This document shows, piece by piece, positions 18,136 to 27,275 of a DNA stretch of 61,977 bases. Numbering within the stretch: the stretch's first letter is position 1; each line of letters begins with the position of its first letter. The stretch is from Chloroflexi bacterium TSY (GTDB lineage: Bacteria > Chloroflexota > Anaerolineae > Caldilineales > Caldilineaceae). Where the stretch lies: NCBI GenBank assembly GCA_019217005.1, contig JAHBNG010000087.1, positions 1 through 61,977 on the forward strand, read 5' to 3'. Made by a program: the position numbers and the translations under genes. Below the pieces are notes generated by a model. The model was not told the origin of the DNA. It made no database searches and worked only from the letters and a program-made list of their open reading frames with translations.

Positions 18136-18343
18136 CGGTTAATTCCCAACCATGTTCGTTGATTTCAATCTGTTTATCCGGTAGATAGATGAGCATATTT
18201 TGGGGATCATAGCGGAATTCCACCGCTCCATCTGGAGTTGTTAAAATTCCCGTTACTTCTTGAAGGGTGCGCTTGCGAAAACGCACCGTATATTTTTTGT
18301 AGATGACCCAATGGACCAAGGGCTTAACGTTTGCTCTGTTCAC
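18122..18343 (-). CDS. Small conserved-looking protein between tilS and rlmI
   Basis: A 73-residue frame that starts with GTG 18343-18341 inside the last codons of tilS and ends inside the first codons of rlmI. It overlaps both by 14-20 bases, the arrangement expected of coupled genes. The sequence looks like a real folded domain, with alternating beta strands (YTVRFRKRTL, GAVEFRYDP, MLIYLPDKQIEIN) and an acidic C-terminus. I do not recognise a family. The start is uncertain because it is non-ATG and lacks a clear ribosome site. Confidence 0.55.
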   Translation of the reverse strand: MNRANVKPLVHWVIYKKYTVRFRKRTLQEVTGILTTPDGAVEFRYDPQNMLIYLPDKQIEINEHGWELTDVSN

Positions 18344-20045
18344 GGCTCATTTTTATCCATTCAAGGCGCAAAACCTGTGTCGTTTTTTCTGTAATCCGGA
18401 CGTGATGAGCCAGCCGCAGTCCACAGATCCAGATGACTTGTTTGGTTCGTGCATCCATGATGATCGGCCACTGAGAACGCAAGTAGACGGGCACCTTTTG
18501 ATCAGTGAAGAAATCTCCTACTTGCTTATGCTTTCCGCCTAACCCAAGCGGTGCAAAGCGAAGACCCAGAGATGGGACGGTCAAAACAAGAGATGAGGCC
18601 TGATTCATATCGATATAGGCTCTCCAGGGTTGATCCGTACGTTGCCAATTTGGGGGAAGCTGGCTAATGGAGAGAAGGCGGCAACGAAGTGACCACTGCC
18701 CACAAATGATCTCACCCGGAACGTGAATCAATTGTTTAGTTTGTGATTGTAACCACTTATGCTCCAAATAGGGATGAATCGGTATCACAGGGAGGACGTC
18801 ATTGTAGTGTAAGCTAAACCGAGAGGGGAAGCTGGCTGTTGATCCAATGAGCGTCCAAGCAAGCTGTCGAATGAGCGGATGAGGACCAGTTGGTTTTTGG
18901 GCATTCTGCAGATGTACAAGGAGGTCTTCAATCAGCTGAAATTCGACGTTTTGTAGATCGCCAGTTAATTCTTCAATGACCAAACGCAGAATCCCACGTT
19001 GAGAGGCAATGTCAGGCAGGGCCATCAAACGTTTATAATCCAGAATAATCCGCTCGGTAGATTGATCCAGCGTCAGTTCAGTCAACAATTTTCGATCAAG
19101 ATTTTGCGTACGGTCTATCTCGCCTTGAACAATCTGAGTTGTTTGACCAAACAGAGTCGCAATCTGCGGCTGTATCTGTTTGAGCATCGGCAGAACTTGA
19201 TGTCTAATTCGATTCCGCAAATAGACCAGATCTTGATTGCTGGCATCTTCCATCCAAGGCAGTTTATATGATTGAAGATAATCAATAATGTCGGTGCGCT
19301 CAACAGAAAGGAGAGGACGAACGAGCCGGATCGACCGCTGCGAAGATATCTGGCTCGAAACAGATTGTCGCATGTCACCATTTGCTCTTTTATCGGATTT
19401 GCCGCCCTCTTTTTCCTCTGATTTTTCGAAACTGTTTGGTGCGAACTCAGTCACGTATCTCATGCCGCCCAGACCGCGTAGACCACTGCCACGCAGCAAG
19501 TTTAAGAGTAGAGTTTCACTTTGGTCATCGGCGTGGTGGGCAACAGCAATAATTGGTTGTTGCGTCCGAGGCGTCACAGATTGTGCAATCCGACCAAGAA
19601 ATCGATAACGAACACGACGTGCCGCATTTTCAATGCTGCCAGGTTGCTGACGCAATTGATCGGGGGGAAGATGTTCAATGTGGGAAGGGAGTTCAAACCG
19701 ATGTGCGAGATCAGCCACAAAAGAGGCTTCGCTTGCAGATTCCGGGCGTAATCCATGATTGAGGTGTGCGACATGAAGCTCGAGTCGCCACGGAGGAGCA
19801 AACTGTAGTAGCAAATGTAAAAGGCAAACGCTATCTCCACCACCGCTTACACCAAGCACAACTGTTTGCTTGCTATGATCTTGACGATAGCAAAGTCGTC
19901 TGTCAGGGGGCTCAATCGGGACGATTGGAAATAGGTGGTAACGCTCTTGTGCCTGTACGACCGCCTGAAAGAGGGGGTGATCCGCGCTCTTTTGTCGAAT
20001 CTGATCGGACCCAGAGATATCGCTTTCTTGTGATACATATTCCAT
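18324..20045 (-). CDS. tilS: tRNA(Ile)-lysidine synthase
   Basis: A 573-residue protein from ATG 20045. TilS attaches lysidine to the wobble cytosine of tRNA-Ile(CAU). The PP-loop motif VSGGGDSVCLLHLLLQF carries SGGGDS. HVAHLNHGLRPESASEA, HHADDQSETLLLNLLRGSG (the metal/ATP HHADDQ motif) and NRIRHQVLP follow, all typical of TilS. The C-terminal half contains the substrate-binding and TilS_C-like regions. An in-frame ATG at 20063 also exists, but it lies upstream of a perfect TATAAT box, and a transcript from that box would begin at about 20045. The mRNA may therefore be leaderless. Confidence 0.93.
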   Translation of the reverse strand: MEYVSQESDISGSDQIRQKSADHPLFQAVVQAQERYHLFPIVPIEPPDRRLCYRQDHSKQTVVLGVSGGGDSVCLLHLLLQFAPPWRLELHVAHLNHGLRPESASEASFVADLAHRFELPSHIEHLPPDQLRQQPGSIENAARRVRYRFLGRIAQSVTPRTQQPIIAVAHHADDQSETLLLNLLRGSGLRGLGGMRYVTEFAPNSFEKSEEKEGGKSDKRANGDMRQSVSSQISSQRSIRLVRPLLSVERTDIIDYLQSYKLPWMEDASNQDLVYLRNRIRHQVLPMLKQIQPQIATLFGQTTQIVQGEIDRTQNLDRKLLTELTLDQSTERIILDYKRLMALPDIASQRGILRLVIEELTGDLQNVEFQLIEDLLVHLQNAQKPTGPHPLIRQLAWTLIGSTASFPSRFSLHYNDVLPVIPIHPYLEHKWLQSQTKQLIHVPGEIICGQWSLRCRLLSISQLPPNWQRTDQPWRAYIDMNQASSLVLTVPSLGLRFAPLGLGGKHKQVGDFFTDQKVPVYLRSQWPIIMDARTKQVIWICGLRLAHHVRITEKTTQVLRLEWIKMSREQSKR

Positions 20046-20049
20046 GACG

Positions 20050-20113
20050 GAATTATACCACATCTAAAATAGATAATCGCTTTTTTGCCACTTGATCGCT
20101 TGTGGTATAATTC
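20050..20113. promoter_or_regulatory. Symmetric divergent promoter of tilS and mreB
   Basis: A perfect 13-base inverted repeat, GAATTATACCACA (20050-20062) and TGTGGTATAATTC (20101-20113), is separated by 38 bases. Each arm contains an extended -10 box (TGGTATAAT), one reading left toward tilS and one right toward mreB. The plus-strand start would be near 20118, giving a leader of about 46 bases to mreB. The minus-strand start would coincide with ATG 20045 of tilS. Confidence 0.7.
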
Positions 20114-20163
20114 TTTTTTGAGGCATGATGCATATGTGACGTATATAGAATTCGAGAATTATT

Positions 20164-21234
20164 ATGATTAATCCAGTTGATTGGCTTTTAGGTCTTTTTT
20201 CGCTCGATATTGGCATTGACCTTGGCACGGCAAACACGCTTGTTCACGTAAAAAATCGTGGGATTGTAATTGACGAGCCTTCTGTTGTGGCAATCGATCG
20301 ATCATCGCGGCGCCGAAACGATGTGAAAGCGATTGGATCTGATGCGAAAGAGATGGTTGGTCGTACACCCTCTCACATTGTAGCGATTCGTCCTCTACAA
20401 GATGGTGTTATCTCAGATTTTGATGTCACAGAGCGAATGATTCATCATTTTATTGATAAAGTGCATGGAGGTCGTGCTTTGGGAACGGCCAGACCACGGG
20501 TAGTGATTGGTATCCCCTCTGGCGTCACAGAAGTAGAAAAACGAGCCGTCCGTGATGCAGCTGTCAGTGCAGGGGCACGAGATGCAGGGCTGGTTGAAGA
20601 GCCAATGGCTGCAGCCATTGGTGCTGGATTGCCAGTAACAGAGTCGGTTGGGTCAATGATCATCGACATCGGTGGTGGAACGACCGAAGTAGCTGTTATT
20701 TCATTGGGTGGGATTGTTGTCTCGCGTTCAATCCGCACTGCCGGTGATGAGATGAATGAAGACATTGTCAATTATGCGCGTCAGAAATATAATTTGCTTA
20801 TCGGCGAGCGTATGGGGGAACGCGCAAAGATTGAAATCGGTTCAGCTTATCCAATGGAGCGTGAACGGACAATGATTTTGCGTGGGCGTAACCTTGTGAC
20901 TGGTTTGCCAGAAGCTGTAGAAGTGAGTTCCGTAGAGATCCGCGAGGCGCTAGCAGGATCTGTGCAAGTTGTGGTTGACGCAGTGAAAAGCACGCTGGAT
21001 GAAACGCCTCCGGAATTGGTCGCGGATCTAATGGAATTAGGTGTTGTCTTGGCTGGAGGAGGGGCGCTCCTCCAAGGGTTGGGACAACGTTTACAAGATG
21101 AGACACGTATGCATGTCTATGTAGCCGATAATCCTCTAACGGCAGTGGTCATGGGAACTGGCATGATCTTGGAAAAACCGGAATTTTACCGCGAAACCCT
21201 GACTAGCATGCAACGAAAAAGTACAATACGATAA
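20164..21234 (+). CDS. mreB: Rod shape-determining protein MreB
   Basis: A 356-residue bacterial actin homologue. It forms membrane-associated filaments that direct lateral cell-wall synthesis. The phosphate-1 segment (IDLGTANTLVHVKNRGIVI), PSVVAID, VVIGIPSGVTEVEKRAV, the phosphate-2 segment (MIIDIGGGTTEVAVIS) and the C-terminal LAGGGALLQGLG/ADNPLTAVVMGTG are all present. First gene of the cell-shape operon, about 46 bases downstream of the predicted start at the divergent promoter. An 8-base inverted repeat (GTACAATA 21221-21228, TATTGTAC 21250-21257) spans the stop codon and might attenuate readthrough. Confidence 0.97.
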   Translation: MINPVDWLLGLFSLDIGIDLGTANTLVHVKNRGIVIDEPSVVAIDRSSRRRNDVKAIGSDAKEMVGRTPSHIVAIRPLQDGVISDFDVTERMIHHFIDKVHGGRALGTARPRVVIGIPSGVTEVEKRAVRDAAVSAGARDAGLVEEPMAAAIGAGLPVTESVGSMIIDIGGGTTEVAVISLGGIVVSRSIRTAGDEMNEDIVNYARQKYNLLIGERMGERAKIEIGSAYPMERERTMILRGRNLVTGLPEAVEVSSVEIREALAGSVQVVVDAVKSTLDETPPELVADLMELGVVLAGGGALLQGLGQRLQDETRMHVYVADNPLTAVVMGTGMILEKPEFYRETLTSMQRKSTIR

Positions 21235-21338
21235 ACCTGAATTCTATCTTATTGTACGATTCTCACCTATGGTCGTTCTCGAAATACGGAAATTGTCACT
21301 GTTCTTCTCCATTGTATTCAACTGACATTTGAACCTTT

Positions 21339-21416
21339 GGGTGTGTATCACAAAGTATATAAATGGAACAGGCTCTGTGACTGAGTAGCCTCCATTTACG
21401 TGCTTTGGTGACACAC
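21339..21416. repeat. Palindromic element, family B (copy 1), between mreB and mreC
   Basis: GGGTGTGTATCACAAAGT starts the left arm (21339-21367) and TCCATTTACGTGCTTTGG the right (21391-21416). The arms are imperfect inverted repeats around GGCTCTGTGACTGAG. The centre and ends match the element at 52242-52320 in opposite orientation. It fills much of the 254-base mreB-mreC gap. Confidence 0.6.
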
Positions 21417-21488
21417 TGTCTAACTTTTGGAAGTTAAACAATACTGAGGTTGTCAAGCAAAACCCAGTGTGATAGAGCCAAGTTCATC

Positions 21489-22442
21489 ATGAGAGATACT
21501 CGCTCCTGGACATTTGGCGATATTTTCGTTCGCATCATCATATTGTCTTTAGCATCCTTGATCTTAATGGCGTTGCAATTGACTGGTCGATTGGCCCCTG
21601 TACAAAGTGCAATTACACAGATTACTTCCCCAGCACAGCGCATGTCCACTGGTGTTGCGGACAATATTGCCGGTTGGGTTCAATTTTTTATGGAGTTTGG
21701 CGAATTGCAGACGCGCAATGTCGAATTGGAAGAGATCAATGCAAAACTCCTCGCAGAGAACTTTAGCTTAAGCGAAGTTGAGCGAGAGAACGCTAGGCTG
21801 CGTGAACTCCTCGAGTTTGCAAATGCTCGTCCTGGTCTAGAGTTGCGTGGCGCGCAAATCGTTGCACGAAAATTAGGTGAAGATAGTAGTAACTTCCAAG
21901 ATTTTATCTTGATTGATCTTGGATCGGAGCATGGTATTCGTATAGGAATGCCTGTTACAACAAATGCTGGTCTTGTTGGACGGATTACAGAGGTGACGCG
22001 CAATACGTCCAAAGTGTTGTTGATCACCGACCCAAATAGCGGTGTAAACGCAAATTTGTCAAGCAGCCGTTTCAATGGTGTGATTCGCGGCAATCCTGGT
22101 GGTACTTTAATTATGGAGTATATTCCGCAGGAGGCGGAGTTTGGCATAGGTGAAGATATTTTGACTTCCGGTATTACGATATCATCCGCAAATAATGAGT
22201 TAATTGGCAGCCGATTTCCCAGGGGAATTCCTATCGGTCAAGTCATTGAGATTCGTCAGCGAGATGAGGAAGTTGCTCAACAAGCAATCGTGCAACCGGC
22301 CGTCGAATTCGATGAATTAGATCTGGTTTTGGTGATTACTAATTTTGATCCACAGGAAGAGGTACCCGATACATTGCTTTTAGATGAGCGAGATGCAGAT
22401 GAGTCAGACATAACACCGATACCCGAAGATGAAGGAAACTGA
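21489..22442 (+). CDS. mreC: Rod shape-determining protein MreC
   Basis: A 317-residue protein with a short cytoplasmic N-terminus, one membrane helix (IFVRIIILSLASLILMAL), a coiled coil (ELEEINAKLLAENFSLSEVE) and two beta-barrel domains. Diagnostic segments are GLVGRITEVTRNTSKVLLIT and DILTSGI. MreC links the MreB filament to PBP2 outside the membrane. I chose ATG 21489 over an earlier TTG because the helix is then near the start. The C-terminal tail is acidic and probably disordered. It is followed after 6 bases by mreD. Confidence 0.92.
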   Translation: MRDTRSWTFGDIFVRIIILSLASLILMALQLTGRLAPVQSAITQITSPAQRMSTGVADNIAGWVQFFMEFGELQTRNVELEEINAKLLAENFSLSEVERENARLRELLEFANARPGLELRGAQIVARKLGEDSSNFQDFILIDLGSEHGIRIGMPVTTNAGLVGRITEVTRNTSKVLLITDPNSGVNANLSSSRFNGVIRGNPGGTLIMEYIPQEAEFGIGEDILTSGITISSANNELIGSRFPRGIPIGQVIEIRQRDEEVAQQAIVQPAVEFDELDLVLVITNFDPQEEVPDTLLLDERDADESDITPIPEDEGN

Positions 22443-22448
22443 GCAAAG

Positions 22449-22964
22449 ATGAAATTGGGTGTCCAATCTTACATTATGGTGCCACTACTCGGAATAGCGA
22501 GCATCATTCAGGCCACGATTACAAATCGTTTTGCGTTTGGTGGAACCAAACCCGACATTGTACTGTTTATTATTCTGGTTTGGACACTTATTTTTGGGCC
22601 CCGCAGCGGTGTGGTTTGGGCTTTTATTGGTGGTTTATGGCTCGACATCTTTAGTGGTGGTCCCACAGGTGGCTCTAGTTTGGCGTTGATGGCCGCATCA
22701 TTGGTTGCAGGTTATGGCTATGGCATATTTTCACGCTATAACCTGCTTGTGCCCTTTTTAACTGGAATTGTAGGGGCTGTGACTTTTTCTCTGACCTATT
22801 TGGTTATCTTAGACACCGTTGCTCTATTTGATCCGAATCGGCGTGGCTATCCGTGGGGACTCACCATAGAAAATATCGTGATACCATCTGTGCTCTACAA
22901 CGCAACCTTGATGCTCGTTGCCATCCCCTTTTTGAACTGGATTCCCGAGAATCGGTCGCTGTAG
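22449..22964 (+). CDS. mreD: Rod shape-determining protein MreD
   Basis: A 171-residue integral membrane protein with about five helices. The conserved PDIVLFIILVWTLIFGPRSG and GGLWLDIFSGGPTGGSSLAL regions are typical of MreD, the membrane component of the elongasome that works with MreC. It starts 6 bases after mreC. Confidence 0.9.
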   Translation: MKLGVQSYIMVPLLGIASIIQATITNRFAFGGTKPDIVLFIILVWTLIFGPRSGVVWAFIGGLWLDIFSGGPTGGSSLALMAASLVAGYGYGIFSRYNLLVPFLTGIVGAVTFSLTYLVILDTVALFDPNRRGYPWGLTIENIVIPSVLYNATLMLVAIPFLNWIPENRSL

Positions 22965-23061
22965 TTTATCCCGGGAAAAATAACTAGACGGATAGTCTAA
23001 GCATCTACTCGACTAAATTCAATGAGTCTATCTGCCTTGGTATTTGCGTTCTAAAATAGTA

Positions 23062-23157
23062 GGCTCATCTATGAAAAGGTCTTTCTTCCAGAAAGTGTGC
23101 AAGTAAGCAATTAAACCGTCGAAATTTCGGGAGGTTGCACACTTTCGTCTGATGAGC
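23062..23157. repeat. Inverted-repeat element upstream of mrdA
   Basis: Outer arms GGCTCATC and GATGAGC enclose an inner perfect 12-base pair, GAAAGTGTGCAA (23091-23102) and TTGCACACTTTC (23135-23146). It occupies most of the 219-base gap between mreD and mrdA and ends 27 bases before the mrdA start. The GTGTGCA-type core resembles the other dispersed elements at 21339 and 33001. Confidence 0.6.
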
Positions 23158-23183
23158 GGAACAGTCGTATTTTTCAATATCTC

Positions 23184-25352
23184 ATGTTCGAACAAGAAAT
23201 GCACAATACATCCTCTATCGCGATGCGCCTTTATCGGGCGTCTATCGTAATTGCATTTCTGCTTATGGTTGGTCGCCTTTATCAACTACAAGTTCTCAAA
23301 CATAATTTTTATCTGGCTGAATCTAATAAAAATCGCTCTCGTACTGTTGTGATTGCTCCGAAGCGCGGCGTGATTTACGATCGAATAGGTAAAATATTAG
23401 CGCGGAATCGTCCAAGTTTCGAAATATCACTGGTGCCCGAATACCTGCCGTTCGACGATCCAGACACTACGGTTAATGAGCAAGCGCAAGAAATTGAGCG
23501 TCTTTTGGTCGTATTACGGGCTGACAGTGATGAATCGATTGCTGTCCGCATTGCAGAAACAATGTTCAGGCGTTTAGGTCGTGCTGATTATGCACAAACG
23601 GTTGAAAACATTGGCATTACGCTTCCAACTCGATATGTTCCCGGACCGACCAATGCAAATAGTGTAATAGATGAAACACTTGGAATCAGAGAAGCATCGC
23701 TTGTTCCTGTGCCCGATATCACGATTCCTCTCCCCCTTCCAGGACTCGTTGCATTGGTAGAACGTTCTGTCGGGATCGGACGGCAGGGAAGCACGTCCGA
23801 AGCCATTCCACTTTTGGATTTGGTTGATCGAATCCAAGCATTCGAAGTAGCCGAGGAGAGTTATGATCTACCTGGTGTATATCTAGAGCAGGTTCCAGTT
23901 CGCGATTATATATACAAAGAACTCACCAGTCACATATTGGGCTTTATGGGACCGATTCCAGCCGCACTGGCGGAAAATTATCAAGAGCGAGGGTATGAGA
24001 ACCTCAATGAAAAAGTTGGATTGAGCGGGCTGGAATTTTCGTATCAAGATGAGTTGCGTGGTATTCCCGGGAGTCGGCAAATTGATGTTGATATTTTAGG
24101 GCGCGAGGTACGTACTATCGGTGAAGTAAAGCAACCTATTCCAGGGAAATCGCTCTACTTAGCTGTTGATTTCCGTCTACAACAAGCAATGCATGACGCG
24201 TTGTCCACCATGATGGAGGAAAAAGATGCTCCGTGGGTTGTGACAATTGCGATGAATCCCCAAAATGGGGCAATTTTGGGGATGGTAAGTTTGCCTTCCT
24301 TTGATAACAACGTCTTTACTGAAAAAATTGGAGAGAATTATCTAGAAATTCAGAATGACGAACGTAGACCTCTGATCAATTATGCAATTGGAGGGCTTTA
24401 TCCCCCCGGCTCAGTCTTTAAGATGGTCACAGCTTCGGCAGCATTAGCAGAAGGCATAATTGCCCCGAGAGATACAATCGCTGACAATGGTCCGATTTTT
24501 CTACCCAATCGTTTTTTCCCAAATGATCTATCTCAAGCACAAAAATTTGTCAGCTGGAATCATGATCTTGGTATCAATCATGGCCCCATCAACATGGTAC
24601 AAGCCATTGCCCTATCCAATGATATTTATTTTTACTTGATTGGAGGTGGTTTCCCACCAACGCAATTTGAAGGATTGGGAGATAAAAGGTTGTCAAATTG
24701 GGCAGAAACGTTTGGCTATGGTGGACCGACAGGAATCGATTTGCCAGGCGAAGTTTGGGCACCAATGCCCGATGATCAATGGAAACGCCAAACTCGTGCA
24801 GAAAGTTGGACAACGGGTGATAGTTATAATGCCTCTATTGGTCAGGGCGATGTGCTCGTCACCCCATTACAGGTCCTTGTTGCTACGGCTGCAATTGCCA
24901 ACGGAGGAACTCTGCATCAACCGCAACTCGTTTACCAAATTACTGATGCAGAGGGTGAATTGCTGCGTGATTTTACGCCTATTGTGAAGCGTCAGCTTCC
25001 ATTGACACCGGAAGTCATTCAAGTTATTCAACAAGGGATGTGGACTGCTGTCAACAGTGACTTTGGGACAGCGATTGGGGCTCGAATGCCGAATTACGAA
25101 GTCGCCGGTAAAACAGGGACGGCAGAGTTTTGCGAAGTAATAGAATTGGACAATGGAGAAAAGGATTGCCGTCGTGACCATGAAGATAACCTTCCCACTC
25201 ACGCTTGGTTTGTTGGATACGCCCCTTATGAGAACCCAATTATTAGTGTGGTTACATTAGTCTATGACGGTGGTGAAGGCTCAGAATCTGCAGTACCAAT
25301 TACACAAAATATAATCAATACTTATTTAAACGAGATTAACCCCATCAATTAG
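23184..25352 (+). CDS. mrdA: Penicillin-binding protein 2 (peptidoglycan transpeptidase)
   Basis: A 722-residue monofunctional transpeptidase that cross-links new wall during elongation with RodA. A single N-terminal helix (IVIAFLLMVGRLYQLQVL) is followed by the RGVIYDRIGKILARN dimerisation region. The active-site motifs are S-x-x-K in PPGSVFKMVT (about residue 410), S-x-N in ALSNDIYFY (about 475) and KTG in VAGKTGTAEF (about 641). Its length is slightly above the usual 600-650, with extra sequence near residues 100-220. Placed between mreD and minC in the operon. Confidence 0.95.
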   Translation: MFEQEMHNTSSIAMRLYRASIVIAFLLMVGRLYQLQVLKHNFYLAESNKNRSRTVVIAPKRGVIYDRIGKILARNRPSFEISLVPEYLPFDDPDTTVNEQAQEIERLLVVLRADSDESIAVRIAETMFRRLGRADYAQTVENIGITLPTRYVPGPTNANSVIDETLGIREASLVPVPDITIPLPLPGLVALVERSVGIGRQGSTSEAIPLLDLVDRIQAFEVAEESYDLPGVYLEQVPVRDYIYKELTSHILGFMGPIPAALAENYQERGYENLNEKVGLSGLEFSYQDELRGIPGSRQIDVDILGREVRTIGEVKQPIPGKSLYLAVDFRLQQAMHDALSTMMEEKDAPWVVTIAMNPQNGAILGMVSLPSFDNNVFTEKIGENYLEIQNDERRPLINYAIGGLYPPGSVFKMVTASAALAEGIIAPRDTIADNGPIFLPNRFFPNDLSQAQKFVSWNHDLGINHGPINMVQAIALSNDIYFYLIGGGFPPTQFEGLGDKRLSNWAETFGYGGPTGIDLPGEVWAPMPDDQWKRQTRAESWTTGDSYNASIGQGDVLVTPLQVLVATAAIANGGTLHQPQLVYQITDAEGELLRDFTPIVKRQLPLTPEVIQVIQQGMWTAVNSDFGTAIGARMPNYEVAGKTGTAEFCEVIELDNGEKDCRRDHEDNLPTHAWFVGYAPYENPIISVVTLVYDGGEGSESAVPITQNIINTYLNEINPIN

Positions 25353-25385
25353 CGAATAAGCTTTCACAAAGAAATATGGGTTAAC

Positions 25386-26330
25386 ATGACTAATTTAAGA
25401 CAAAATTGGAGTTATTCTGGTTCAGGAAACAAGCCAGAGCGTTTAGAAAAACGCACGGAATTGGCTAACCTACTTGATAGTATGGTTGCACCGGAAAAAT
25501 CAATTAGTGATCAGAGTATGGCCATCGATGCAGATGTCCCAGATACAGGCCGAAGTTCCAACCAGATGTTAGGAGAACAGCCAGATTTGATTACACAAGA
25601 TTCGAATTCGGTTCATATCAAGGGACGAGCAGATGGCGTTTCAATTGAGATCGGTCAAGGAAATTGGCCTGATTTGATGGCAGAATTGATGAATCGTCTG
25701 CGCCAAGCATCCGGTTTCTTTCGCGGGGGACAGGTGACGCTCGGTGTCGGCGCGAGACCCATCCAACAAAGGGAGTTGCATCAGGTTCGCTCGATTGTAG
25801 AACAATTTGGTATGTCACTGGCCGTGGTTAAGTCAACATCGGAAGAAACATGTCACATTGCAATGGCCAATGGTCTTGCCGTTAGCATGGATACAGATGA
25901 TGGAGTTAATGCACAACAAGCTCTTTCGAATACCGGTTCGTCCGGTCATTTCGTCTATCGAGGAAATATTCGTTCGGGGCAAATTCTACATCGCGCCGAA
26001 ACTTTGCTAATTTTAGGAGATGTTAATCCAGGCTCCGAAGTTAGCAGTCAGGGCGATATTCTAATTTGGGGGCGTTTGCGTGGCATTGTTCATGCGGGCG
26101 TTTCAGGTGATGTACATGCCGTTGTTGCGGCCCTTTCAATGACGCCAACACAGATCCGTATTGCGGATCTGACTGCGATTTTGCTGGAAGAGAAACCCCG
26201 CATTGGGAGATGGTTCTCGGGACAAAGTAAAAGTCGTCGCCCCGAAATTGCGTTTATCGAAGATGGTCAGATTGTTGTCGAAACGTGGGACGAATCGAAA
26301 CCTGGCGGGATCATGGCATTCAAGCGTTAA
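25386..26330 (+). CDS. minC: Septum site-determining protein MinC
   Basis: A 314-residue inhibitor of FtsZ assembly. After about 75 low-complexity residues comes an N-terminal domain (VHIKGRADGVSIEIGQGNWP) and then the beta-helical C-terminal domain with GNIRSGQILHRAETLLILGDV and the hallmark GDILIWGRLRGIVHAG. Placement directly before minD supports the call. The N-terminal extension is longer than in model MinC proteins and is probably disordered. Confidence 0.92.
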   Translation: MTNLRQNWSYSGSGNKPERLEKRTELANLLDSMVAPEKSISDQSMAIDADVPDTGRSSNQMLGEQPDLITQDSNSVHIKGRADGVSIEIGQGNWPDLMAELMNRLRQASGFFRGGQVTLGVGARPIQQRELHQVRSIVEQFGMSLAVVKSTSEETCHIAMANGLAVSMDTDDGVNAQQALSNTGSSGHFVYRGNIRSGQILHRAETLLILGDVNPGSEVSSQGDILIWGRLRGIVHAGVSGDVHAVVAALSMTPTQIRIADLTAILLEEKPRIGRWFSGQSKSRRPEIAFIEDGQIVVETWDESKPGGIMAFKR

Positions 26331-26478
26331 CATGGACATAAAACTTTGCTTTATGTCAATCTCGAAAATATTCTCATCTCCCAAATGTGTGCAAAGCGCT
26401 TCCTTGCTCCGAGAGAACGTCGTCAGCGTATATCTGTGGGAAATGAGCCAAAAATAACTTTCACGGAGACATTTGAAC
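26331..26478. other. minC-minD intergenic segment with repeat word
   Basis: About 148 bases. CTCATCTCCCAAATGTGTG at 26373-26391 is an exact copy of 7716-7734. No gene is visible. Confidence 0.5.
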
Positions 26479-27270
26479 ATGCCAGGTACCGTTATTACTG
26501 TTACCTCTGGCAAGGGTGGCGTCGGAAAGACAACAACAGTTGCAAATTTATCAACAGCGTTGGCCATAAAGGGCCAACGTGTTGTGACTGTGGATGCCGA
26601 TATCGGGTTACGCAACCTTGATATTATTATGGGATTAGAGAACCATATCCTATATGATATTGTGGATGTGGTTGAGCAAAGATGCCCTTTGGTTCAGGCT
26701 CTTGTTAGGGATGAGCGTGCTCCAGCCCTCTATCTGTTGCCAGCAGCTCAAACCCGTGATAAATCAGAGCTTTCTCACGAGCAGATAATACAGCTGTGTA
26801 ACGAACTTCGGACGATGGCAGATTTTGTCATCATTGATTCACCTGCCGGAATTGAACATGGTTTTGAAACAGCGATTGCACCGTCTGACCGCACGGTGAT
26901 TGTAACAACGCCTGATGTGAGCGCTTTACGCGATGCCGACAAAGTTATTTATCTATTGGAACGAGATTGGCAGCGTCAACCATGGTTGATCTTGAATCGA
27001 TTCAACTCCCAGCTATCAGATGATGGGGAAATGCGAAATATCGATGATGTCTTAGATATTTTAGCAATCGATCTCCTGGGAGTTGTTCCAGAAAATAATG
27101 ACATTGTTCTATCTACAGATCGTGGTATACCAGCTGTCTACGATCAGAAGAATTACTCCGCTACTGCATACCTCAATATAGCCCAACGAATTTTGGGCCA
27201 AAATGTTCCGCTCATGCGTTTCAAAAAACGAGGCTTTTTTCGTTCACTCAGTCGGATATTTGGAGGATAA
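26479..27270 (+). CDS. minD: Septum site-determining ATPase MinD
   Basis: A 263-residue ParA-type ATPase that recruits MinC to the membrane away from mid-cell. The deviant Walker A motif GKGGVGKTTT is at residues 11-20, followed by VDADIGLRNLDIIMG and VIIDSPAGIE. The C-terminus (FKKRGFFRSLSRIFGG) is the basic amphipathic membrane-targeting helix. Start chosen at ATG 26479, two codons after an in-frame TTG, with GGAG upstream. No minE is visible nearby. Confidence 0.96.
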   Translation: MPGTVITVTSGKGGVGKTTTVANLSTALAIKGQRVVTVDADIGLRNLDIIMGLENHILYDIVDVVEQRCPLVQALVRDERAPALYLLPAAQTRDKSELSHEQIIQLCNELRTMADFVIIDSPAGIEHGFETAIAPSDRTVIVTTPDVSALRDADKVIYLLERDWQRQPWLILNRFNSQLSDDGEMRNIDDVLDILAIDLLGVVPENNDIVLSTDRGIPAVYDQKNYSATAYLNIAQRILGQNVPLMRFKKRGFFRSLSRIFGG

Positions 27271-27275
27271 CGATT

